This document shows, piece by piece, positions 22,592 to 33,700 of a stretch of 64,000 nucleotides of DNA (position 1 is its first letter; each line of letters begins with the position of its first letter). The notes below the pieces were generated by a model. That model was given only the letters and a program-made list of their open reading frames with translations, ran no database searches and had not been told where the DNA came from. This DNA comes from Solea solea (lineage: Eukaryota > Chordata > Actinopteri > Pleuronectiformes > Soleidae), in the NCBI RefSeq assembly GCF_958295425.1, contig NC_081142.1:4854917-4918916 (forward strand), in the 5' to 3' direction. The position numbers and the translations under genes were made by a program.

Positions 22592-24971
22592 AACATCAAG
22601 TTACACACTTGAGCTGATAATTAAATATAAAATTATGAAATCATTAATGATTAATATTAAGTAATCTAAGCAGCAAGTATTAAGAAATTTTAACATGGGT
22701 GGGGGGGAGTTTGGTTTCTCAGGCTAATACAGAACACATAGTTATTTTTTTCAAAATAATATTTTTGACTTTTTTTTTCTTCATATTTTTTTTTTATAAA
22801 GATACTGCTTTTCCCTGTCAGTGAATCCATGCTGTACTGACGCCGCCACAAAAAAACAGGTGGAGCTCTCCTTTAAAAATAAATAAATAAATAAATGAAT
22901 AAATAAATATAGAGAAAGGGAAACAATACAACCTGTAAACAGCATTTTCTCTGCCAAGTTCAAAGAATAGTACTGAGATTTCTCTTTTGGCGCCCTGTGT
23001 GTCAGTGAAGTCCACTCCACAGACTCATTACTGCTGTTTATGTGTTGTTTGTTTGTTTGTTTGTGCTGAGAAACCAGAACATTAACATCTTTATAATGCG
23101 ACCGCCACCCCCCCCCCCGACACACCCCCACCCCCGCCCACCCCTCCATTTCAAAATCTTCCCCATATTAACCCAAAGAAAGGTCCTGTGCTGATTTTCC
23201 ATAATATACAGATTTCATATTTATAATAAGCTACCGTCCTTAGCATTCAAACCATATACAGAACCATATCGTTAATACAAGTAGTACCATAGTCATAATC
23301 TTTAACCCCCCATTGAGCATGCTCAGAGACTGAAAGGGCACCGTGGTAGGATGACGACAATTAAATAAAAAAATAAATAAAAATGGAAGCAAAAGTGAAA
23401 ACAATGTCTTGATGAATTCCTTCCTTTTTCTTTAGTTGTTGGAATACAAAAAGAATCTAACTCTAATTCAACAATTTCATTAGTTTGTTGTCGTCCTGCA
23501 GCAGATACAGTATGTACAGTGTGTTATGTATGAGCTGCTCCTTGAAACACACTCAGCTGCAAACTCAATCAGGTCGGAAACTGTTTCCGTCCACGGAACT
23601 TTGCTATTTTTTTTTTTTCTTGGCAGATTGAAATTAATTCGACATCTTTTCAAACTCATTAGATTTCGACCACAGCTGACATCTTTAATTTGCATTACCC
23701 AAGCTGTTGTGAAGGCCAAATTTAATTTGCTGTTAATAATTAAAAAAAAAAAAAGAAAAATCTCCACTAGAAATCCCATAAGAAATATTTGAGGTGGGTT
23801 GGTAAGTGAATGTATCACAGTTTTCTAAAGCAGCAGAGAGTGAATGTAACTCACTGTGAAATCTCCCCTTTTCACTCAATAAACCTATCATTATCATTAT
23901 TATTATTATTGTTATTATACCTCAAACGACCCCCTCCCTACACCTTTGTAATACATCCCCAAACTCAAATATTTCATTCAGCTAAAGGACGTTTCCTGAA
24001 AATGAACCCATGAGTAAGTTATCTTAGAGTTTCAAGGAATCTGGCACACATATAAGGTCTGATAATCAGTGGATATGCTTGCATAATTTGGCAATTCATA
24101 ATGACAAAAGGCATTTCCACGAACTTTCTTCTCACAACATTTCAATATACGTGGGTGAAACCTACCCTCTGTATTTATACCCATGTCCGTGTCACGCTGG
24201 AAATAAATGAGGGGACACATCATCGGGACCTGCACAGTCATTGTGTGATCACATCTGCAGCCACGTGTCCTGGAAACTCAACTTTGTGTGGACGGGGGAC
24301 ACAGAGACAGCGCTGTGATTAGACGACTGAAGCACTGATGCAACTCAAGTTTGGGGGGGCGATGATGAGTCCTGAGGGACAAGCTGCTTCACAGAGCAAA
24401 CGGACTGCATGATGAACAATGTGGATGGAAAACATCTTTTCAAAGGAAAAGAGTGAACGTGAACTCAAGTGTGGATTGAAATGAAAAAGGCCAATCGGGC
24501 AATTCAACAACCTGATAAAAAAAACAACAGATTTCATCTCGGACGTCTTGTGTCTCCTCGTGACAGCGTCGCTTCAATGTGACACAGGTTTAGTTAATTA
24601 ATCATGTCTGATACGGTGCGATGGGTCGTGACCGCGCTGTATAGGAGCCACGTGTGATCGGCGCTAATGGTAAGCTGTCGTCTTGTTGAAGCAGCAGCAG
24701 CTGTAGCGGCTACACTTACAGCCCTGCAGCTGTCTAATTGATGGATCATTTTGCTCTTAATTTGACCTCCTAAGGCGGGTAATGCCAGGCTGTTCCTCAC
24801 CATGTACAAGCTCTTACTGTGCTATTACAACCTTTAGGAGAGAGAAAAAAAGAAAACAGCTGCTCTTCGCGGAAGAACTTGTACCATCTACTGTAAACAA
24901 TGCAGACAGATTCTGTTCTCAGCCTGGTTCAACTCTCAACATTTCACTTTAATTGTGATAATGATATAGAT

Positions 24972-25352
24972 TTAAAGCTGCAGTGCGAAACCTTAAATGC
25001 CTCTGTCAAGCAATACTATCAGACCTGACTGAGGGAGCATTTGTGTGTATACACCTGCAGAGCGGGGGAGTTTATCCCATCAAACTGCCGAATAACCAGG
25101 ATTTTTAGGAGGAGAATTCACTTTTGTAATGTCGCCGTTGCCTCCTTCTCGCTTCACGTCAAAACAAACCATTTCCTGTGTGCAGCGCGGGAATGTTGCC
25201 AGGCAACACAAGATCCAACCGCCGTGGCACTGATAAATATAGAGTGATGTGGAGCTCATAGGCTTAATCAGCATTGTGTGAACTCCTCTTGCTACTGGTT
25301 CGAATCTACGCGAAACTCGTTAATATTTAAAAGTTACACACTGCAGCGTTAA
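24972..25352. mobile_element. MITE-like element, family D, copy 1
   Basis: The left end TTTAAAGCTGCAGTGCGAAA and the right end AAAAGTTACACACTGCAGCG are imperfect inverted repeats. An internal word, TAGGCTTAATCAGCATTGTG, is shared with the copy at 60277-60490. No protein is encoded. Confidence 0.65.
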
Positions 25353-27080
25353 GCGTCTTCACCCTGTCACACGGGGTGCAAATGAATGCCCCCGCTGAGA
25401 GTATAGGAGCTAGTGAGAATGAGAGAGAGTGAGAGAGAAGAATGAACTCTGTCACTCAGTCAATTCATTCAAAATGCCAATGTGTAATTGATTGTGCATC
25501 TCTTGCCCTGCGGTGCTGCACCCCATCTGATCAATATTATCATTATCCTAATTATGCTGTGGGTTAGCTCTGAGGCCCCCGTGAACTGATGGTCCCTATT
25601 AAGGGAGATATGTTGGCACTTGGGGATGAGGGGAGGGAGAGGAGGAGGAGGAGGAGGAGGAGGAGGAGAAAGAGGAGGGGAGCCTGCTGAGAGCAGCTGG
25701 AGAAGCTTGGCAGCAGGAGAGGGCACGACCTGGCAGCGACCACTGTGACACGCCGATGGAAATTTTAACAACTTGCTGTCAGACTCATTTGTATATTTTA
25801 TTAAGCAGTTACAGATGCTGTGCTGTTTTACTGCTGCGTATTCAGCTCAGCCGGGTGGCACTTTTACCACAGTGGTTTATGGTCAGATTATCTGTGATAT
25901 CAAGATTTTAATCATGACACGGAATGACTCTTGTTTCAATTATGGGATTGCAGCGTGCAGAGGGGAGCAGAGGAGACAGCATAGCACGCTGTGACACTGT
26001 TTACACTGCGATGCTGTATTGCGTCACATTTGGCACGACAACGCAACTCTTTCTTTCCCGTCCGTCTTCCAGCACGACAACGGCGACAGATCAAACGTCC
26101 GAGATGAAATACTGTGATGCAGATGGAACGATGAGTGGCAAAAAGAACATATCTGAACATGCCGCAACAATTTCTAACCCACATATTCTACGCCACTAAA
26201 ATAGTATAGCTTTATTTTTTATGTTTTTTTTTAATATTTTGATTTAATATTCTCAAACCCAGTAGCTTTAAATGTAAAAGGAAAAAGAAACCGATTCCCC
26301 ATTTCGTCTTTTTTTTTTTTTCAACCTGAAGCTATATTTCTTCTTAAGTTAAGTTTTTAATATTATTAGTAGTAGTTTGTAGTATTAGTATCATTAATAC
26401 TATATATTACTGTTCAGAACAATAAAAATGTTTGGTCCTTTGGTCCCTTAGGGGTGAAAGATTTGCAGTTCTACTGTTGCTAATGGAAACCTCGGCGACC
26501 TCCAAGAGTCATAGTTCTGCTTTTGCTGAGAGAGACGATGAGAGAATAAGAGAAAGAGGGACAGAGAAATAAAGTCTGTCAGTGGATGTGCAGAATAGCT
26601 TCTTCTTTCCACTGTTTTTCTTGATCTTCAAGTTTTAACCCTCATTTGTCCAGTACAGTAAAAGCCACAAGCGCCTCTTTCCTTATATATATGTGTATAT
26701 AATATGTATATAGAAATCTATTTGTTGTTGCTGCTTTTTTGTTTGTTAGTTTGTTGCTTAATTAACAATTCAAGTCTCAACAAGAAAAAAAGTTCTGTTG
26801 TTCAGTGTCATTACATCTTTTTCATTTGTTTTTTTTCTTTTTGTCTTCCTTGCACTGTGCCATCTGTTACTGTTGAGTCCCTGGGTGAAGCGTCTCCTCC
26901 TCCTCCTCCTCCTCCTCCTTCGCATCTTCTTCTTCTTACGTAATCTATATCTTCATAAGTAAATGCTGATATGTCTTCAAAAATTCCTTATGTGTTGATT
27001 TTTTTTTTTTAAAACATATGTTGCTTTCAAAGAAAAAAAAGTTTAACTCCTCAGAGACATCTTCACGTGTCCTCTAAAAC

Positions 27081-28273
27081 CTGCAAAAGAAGAAAAAGGC
27101 AATTTCAGATCTCACTGCTCATTAAACTGTCATTTCCCAGATCCATTTCTTTAAACTTTGGGCAGTTCAGTGTGGCTCTATTATATCAGTGTAATGGTCT
27201 GGAGAGAGCTAACCCACACTGGCAAACCAATCAGTCTTTGTCAATCATGGCGATGACACATTTTGCCATCGTTAATATGCCTGCTGTGCTGCGTATAATA
27301 TTAACATGTATATAGTGTCTTTATATGTCATGTAAAGAGGGTTTTAGCTTTACATTCACTAGTATTGACAGTATCTGTTCATTAGATAAGGTTCTGGTTT
27401 TTATGAGATTTATGAAAATGTTAATAGATACAACGTCACACAATTAGACAGGAAAGTGACAACAAATATCCTGGATGCTCCAGTTTTTTCTCTCTTACAT
27501 CAGACTCCAGTCATTACTGGGAAAAAAAAAAAATGTTTTATTTATTTATTTATTTATTTATTTTCTCACTGTCGTTGTTTTTACATCAGGACCCAGACAT
27601 TATTTCCTGAGAAACTGATGAAAATGTTAAAAATAAATATTATGTCACACAATCAGATAGGAAAGTGACGCAAACCAAAAATCTTGGAGCCGTCTGTTAA
27701 ACTGTAACCACACCAAAAGTTCTTCCCGAGATAATCATCTGAGTTTGATGCAAACTGATTCAGTACTTTCTGTGCAATCCTGCTGACAGACAGACAAACA
27801 AACACAATAAACCAGCAGTCACACAGGAGGAAACATCCATCTTCTACTGCTTTATCCTCCACATGAGTCTTTCTTGTGCCAATCCCAGCTGACATAGGCT
27901 GAACGGCAGGGTAGACCTTGGACAGGTCACCAGTCCATCACAGGGCCACATAGAGACAAACAACCATCCACTCTCTCACCTACGGCCAATTTACAGTGTC
28001 CAATGTGCCTTATCCCCAAATCTGCATGTCTTTGGACTGTGGGAGAACACACGGGGAGAACATGCAAACTCCGTGCAGAAAGGACCTTGTTCAGACTGGG
28101 TTGTGAACCCAGGAGTGCTAACTACTACATCAACCGTGTGGCTGGGAGAAAACTTAAAAAAACACAGCTCACAAAACATCGATGAACCGATCTTTCAAAC
28201 ATGAGTTAAATCTTAAGCCTCTGCAGAAACTAAATGAAGGATCGAAATCCTGAAGCAGGCGTCATGTGCTCAC
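27081..28273 (-). other. celf5: Proposed intron in the celf5 3' UTR
   Basis: The minus strand has a consensus donor CACAG|GTGAGC at 28273, 36 nt after the stop codon, and a very strong acceptor with a 15-nt pyrimidine tract at 27081. The interval carries a family C repeat (27835-28143), which fits intronic rather than exonic DNA. The junction would lie under the usual 50-55 nt limit for nonsense-mediated decay, so it would be tolerated. Inferred from splice signals only. Confidence 0.4.
27835..28143 (+). repeat. Non-LTR/SINE-like 3' tail repeat, family C, copy 2
   Basis: The best copy of a repeat familiar from fish genomes: CATCCATCTTCTACTGCTTT, CCAATCCCAGCTGACATAGG, ACAGGTCACCAGTCCATCAC, GGGGAGAACATGCAAACTCC, then a cysteine-poor non-coding tail. 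Other copies are at 21360-21605 and 30645-30723. Confidence 0.8.
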
Positions 28274-28309
28274 CTGTGCTGCTTCAATGAATACTGAAGG
28301 TAGGCTGTG
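28274..28309 (-). other. celf5: celf5 proximal 3' UTR up to a candidate donor
   Basis: 36 nt between the TGA stop and a CACAG|GTGAGC donor-like site on the minus strand. If the donor is not used, the 3' UTR simply runs on to lower coordinates. Confidence 0.4.
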
Positions 28310-28437
28310 TCAGTAAGGGCGGCTGGCATCCTTCGGTCTCTTTAGCTGCACTTTCAACCTCTTCATCCCAATCTGAAAGCCATTCATGGCTTGAATAGCT
28401 GCCTGTGCACTAGCAGGGTTGTCGAAGCTCACGAAGC
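28310..28437 (-). CDS. celf5: celf5 last coding exon (second half of RRM3)
   Basis: 128 nt including the TGA stop at 28310-28312. It completes a split Gly codon, then encodes [20 protein letters not shown] and the invariant CELF C-terminus [16 protein letters not shown], ending ASRPY. The acceptor is CCCCACAG at 28438. Confidence 0.96.
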
Positions 28438-30581
28438 CTGTGGGGGGGGCGGAAAATGCATATTCATTAACTTTAATGAGAGTTAGGTAATTATAGAAGT
28501 CCAAATGGGTGATAAATTAATATTTGCACATGATATTTATTGCACAATGACTCAAATGGCTGACAGGGACAAATATATGCTTTATCATCACGGGCTGTCG
28601 AACCCCTGAATGAAAGTAGATGGTGCTGTTGAGACGGGTTAGTAAACTCCTCAGTGTCGTGAGACGGAACACTGTGAAAGTGTCTGTCTGTTTCACTTCA
28701 GTTTGGTCCACCGTGTAAACCAGGTGCGTTACAATTGGACCTCCACATGTCAAATGTTGCCGCACAACCTCTCATTAAGTGAAATAACAGACTTTAAATA
28801 CAACCTAAGTGCACGGAGGTTACTGTCTAAAGACATCGCTGTCCAAACATCGTCTCCTAGTTGACAGTTTTTGTCTGGGAAATATGTAACGTAACAGTGT
28901 TCTGTGATTGTTCTGTGAGAGGCAGAGGCAGAAGAAAACACATCCACATTTTTAGGTATGACAGTGGTGACAGTGCTGAATAAAGCACAGTCTAACAAAC
29001 CACCACCTCTCTTTACATAGACAGTATTTTAATGAATAAATACAATAAGGGAAGTAAACATATGTCAGTGATAGCTATTTAATAATAAATAATAATATGT
29101 TTTATTTATTGTGTGCTTTTAAAGGGCGTTCAAAGACAACTTTACTTAATGTTTAAACTTCATAAAATGAAACACTTCAGAATTTTACTAACTTGTATGA
29201 TCACATTTCACCAATTCTCTGCTTCAAAGAACAAATACAGATCTGAATAACATCATGGAGTTCCAGTTCATAATAAGCAGGAGAGTAACTAGGGCATCCT
29301 ATTAAATTTAATAATGTCCCTGTCTGTGAAGCTTTTTAAAATCCACAGAAAGCCCAAAAATACTGCAAAATAAATGAAGGTGGATAATGTAAATGGACAA
29401 AATGCCTTCAAACAAAGCAGGAACACAAACACTTCCCAAGGACACAAGTTTGTCGCAGACACACACAAAAATCCTCAGAGCAGTTTGTCACCTCCTCACA
29501 CTGATGCCGGACATTCTGTTTCCCTCGTGTGTAAAAATAAAGCCTTGACAATCCAGTGACCAGAAACTACAGTGGAGTGTGTCTCCACTCGATGCACTCC
29601 CCCGTGTCTGTGGTGTCATTAGGAATAGTCGATGCCCCATGAAAAAACATGACCACACACAGCCACCTGGGGGAGACGTCTGCCGGCCTGCTTGGATTCA
29701 ACTCGGCCCATTAGGGTGAAGGCAAGGGCGGTTTGGAGGAAGTCGAGAGAAAGTTTAGCAGCAAAGAAAAAGAGGCGACCTCCTGACCCAGCATCGCGTT
29801 AACACACTGGAGCTGAGGAGTGGAAATGAGATGAAGAGGTGAAGCGGGCTTAAAGTTCTAAGCCCAGAGCTCAGTTCTATCACAGGTTAGAAGTGTGCTT
29901 TCTCTCTTCCTCTGTGTTTCCTACTCTGTTTCACACCATCAATCTAAGTTTATCCCCCGTTCTCTTCTCTAGATTAATTACACCAGTGTTCTCCCTCCTT
30001 CCCCAGGCCTAACATTATGTTGTAAATGCATAGTGTATAAGTCAATACTGCAAATAGCTCTTCTTTCATGAATTTATATGTTATTAAGTCGCCCCAGGGA
30101 GTCAGGACCTGCGATCAATTTTTCCCAGGATTCTACATTTCCCTGAAGTGAAAACAAATGCTGATCCATAATTGTCCTTTGCCTTCCTTTCCCCCGGACA
30201 TCCCTGGCCCGCCTCCTCAAAGTTTTTATAAGCCCTGGAGCTTCTCGGTATGTGTGTGTGTGTGTGTGTGCTGACTGACAGAGCTAAATGGGACAGGGGG
30301 GTGTGGCGGTGTGTAAATCAGCCTCAGCAGTGAGGGTATTGACAGATATTGGGGTTACGGAACGGTAATGTTGATGCTGATACAGCAACTCAAGGTTTCC
30401 AGGTCACACGGCTGCCAAACTGAAACAAGGACACGCTCTGTGATTGACTGCATCATGGCGAGTTTGGCGACGATGTACTCAGCACATTTTTTTTTTTTCT
30501 TCCAACGGTGCTAATACCAAAGCACGACTGTCATCAAGATGCTAATTCGGGTCAGTCTGTCAGGGCACACACAGACACACT

Positions 30582-30626
<45 letters not shown>

Positions 30627-30719
30627 TTTCTCACGCCTTTCTCACGACGTCAGCTGGGATTGGCACCAGCGACCCCTGTGACCCTCATGTGGAGGATAAA
30701 GCGGAAGAAGATGAGTGAG

Positions 30720-30756
<37 letters not shown>

Positions 30757-33700
30757 TCGCACAAGAAAAATCAAAAGATTTGTTTTGCACATTACTGTGT
30801 ACCCAAATCTGTAAAAAAATAGCCTACATACATGTCTATAAGACCCGTTTTAAAGTATATCTTCAACATTTCAGAGCTGTTCGTATAAGAAGGAGTGAGT
30901 AAAATAAACGTAAAGAAGTCAGTTTGAAAGGCAGAGGAGAACACACCGAAACACTTGCTCTGGTTGGTCGCCCGGTCCATGAAGACCTTAGAGGAGATGA
31001 CGGTGCCAAAGGGCAAAAACATCTGCATGAGTTCATTGTCTCCAAACTCCTGTGGCAGGTGGTAGATGAACAGGTTACAGCCCTCTGGACCTGGATACAG
31101 ACAGAAAGTGACAGAGAGGGAGGGGAGGGGAGGGGAGGGGAGGGGAGGGGAGGGGAGGAGGGGGGCAAACATCTGTGAAGCTGGTGTTTGGTATTTTCAT
31201 CTGTGCAGCCTCTCTCGTTGATTAAATTAAGATATAGCGAAAATAGATTTCCTGAGATGTCTGTGACATTATCAGTAATAAAATATTTCTGTTTCTAAAC
31301 ACACAAGAATAAATGGAAAAGTTTCTGCACTGATTTACTGATACTGCATGGACACTGACTCTACATTTATATTCTCCATTTTACATTCTTTACATTTAGC
31401 CAGCTTCTCTAAATAAATGTGAATATGGACGACATTTATCTGATCATCGGCTCTTAGTGTAAGTGTAAACTATGAGTTGCATAAAGAATAAACCTTTTAA
31501 CAATAATATAATTACATTTATATAATTATCATGTTATACATACTTATACATTACATTTTGACTTTTTATGTTTTTAGGTTCTAATGTCATATTTTACATC
31601 AGATCGAGCTAACTGCTTTGATTCAAATGTTTCTAATTAATACATTTCATTTAACATGTTTTAATGTCTTTGTTTGCCTATGTTTCTAATGCTTTTATTT
31701 GTCTTTTACTTAACATGACTGTAAATGACGATCACACCTCAATGATTTCCCAAATATAAATAAAGGTCATACATATGTATTTTTTGTCCCATCCCCCCAA
31801 GTTTACCTGTCTTCTTCTATGTATGTATAAGATGTAAAGAATTTAAACTGTTGACTGCTTTATGTAAGACCTTCAGTCATGTTGCAAACCACATATTCAT
31901 GTATAATTCATATATAGCTCACATCATGTTCTGATAATAAGAATATGATTATTGAAGCACGGACAAAAGCATGTGGATCGTTGTGGATGATGAACAATAA
32001 TTTCTATCTATATATGTATCCTGTGTATACACAGTATAATGTACAGTTATTATTTAGTCCTCATGCTTTATTACCTAGGATGAGATGTGAGCTACATTCG
32101 ATACTACTGTTCTCTCAGCCATAGCATTTTATTTATCTATTAGAGAGAATGAGATGTGTGTGGCGTTGAGGTAATAGTCTTCTCTCACACACATGCGTTC
32201 TTTATGTATGTGTTGCACAAGATGAGGTTGCGGTTGGTGTAAAAGCAATATTGGCCTCTCGTGCTCGTCTTCTTTATATATCCATTACACAGGATGAGAT
32301 GTATAAAGTGTAAAAGTAATAATGTTCTCTCACCCTCACCTTCTCTCTGCTGCTGTTGCTGGATGACCTGGGGTGGTTGGGGCAGCGTCTGGCCAATGGG
32401 AGTCAGTGTGGTGGCTGGGTAGATCGCTGCAGCGAGGTAGAGAGAGAGAGAGAGAGAGAGAATGGGGGGAGGAAGAATAAAAAGAGCAGTGGGGTGTAAA
32501 AAAAAGAGAAAGAAAGTGGAATGGTGTCAAGGATGCTTAAGGTCGATCACACCCGTATTACATGTAATCAAAGTCTTTGTGATGTTATGTTCTAAGGCGG
32601 TGTCCTACATTATCTGAATACATTCTGCCTCACACTCATGCAGTAATTGTGTCTGCTTATTTAGCATTTAAGGTGGAAATGTAATAAAGAACCTGATATT
32701 ATATATATGTGTCCTGAGTGATTGGCTCACAGGTCTGAAGTCTGAATCTGTCCTGAATGCGTCCTCAGATCCAATCACAGAGAACACATTCACAAGCAGG
32801 ACTGATATTGATTCAAAAAAATCCATACCATATAAAAAAGTTATATGATATTGATATCTGGAATGCAATACCAATTCCTGAAATGTGTTTTTTATACCAA
32901 TTTTATTAAATCCTTGACAAAAAGTTATATTGCATATTATGGAAAAACCTTTAGGTGGCCTGATCGTCTTCTTGCAGTCAAACTGCGGAGCAACTTTCTC
33001 ACTAATATTCATTCTGTGCACTTGTCAACATACCATCACTCATTAAACAAGCGCCAACCTCGCAAAAACACAACACAGACACGTGTTAAGCATAGTCTTC
33101 CTTTCTGTCTGCACGCTTACTGGCATCACTGACGCTAATGAGATTCCTTAGGTACCAAAATTTGATATCAAATGACAACATATTTTTGGTATTAGGAGTA
33201 AGAGAGGAAGTTCGATACACAGCCTGAAGTTGGGTCAATATCACAAAAGTACTTAAGTTCAATATCTGGCCCTATTTAGAGGTGGTTTGAGAAGGCATGT
33301 GATCACATTTCTGTGCATGCATGAGCACAATCTGTCCTCAGGGCGCAGTACAGACCGCCTCCTCAGCTGATGTCTAATCCGTGGCAGTTTGTTATTATGG
33401 TTAAAACTTACAGCATTATATGATTAGAGCTTTGATTACTTTCTCTTTTTTCCTCTCTCTCTCACACACACACACATTTTCTGTGCCCTCATGTTTTTTC
33501 TCTCGTAAACAGCCGTGACATCAGTGTGTACTTGAATAACGGGCGGAGGTATCACGCCTGATCATAGTGGTCACAGGAGCTGCATAAAAGCCCTATTTAA
33601 GGCCGTCTGCCTACGATGGGATCAATGACGATGGATGTAAATACCGGGTACGAACGGGGCCGCAGTAAACACAGCCTTCATGTCTCTCACCTGTGTATTG

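Larger units (their letters stand above)
22410..27080 (-). other. celf5: Proposed celf5 3' UTR terminal exon
   Basis: On the minus strand a strong acceptor (CCTTTTTCTTCTTTTGCAG|G) lies at 27081-27099, and a signal AATAAA at 22429-22434 is followed by T/GTTT-rich sequence. Between them the minus-strand sequence is AT-rich with no reading frame, as in long neuronal 3' UTRs. Earlier signals exist (for example AATAAA at 26211-26216), which would give an exon of only about 0.9 kb. A MITE-like element (24972-25352) and two possible conserved blocks lie within, so the full-length version is uncertain. Confidence 0.35.
28438..30946 (-). other. celf5: celf5 last coding intron
   Basis: A 2509-bp intron with no other coding sequence. 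It holds (GT)n at 30250-30269, (AT)n at about 30593-30624, a truncated family C repeat at 30645-30723 and (CA)n at 30725-30752. A stretch near 30058-30240 has the look of a conserved non-coding element. Confidence 0.8.
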
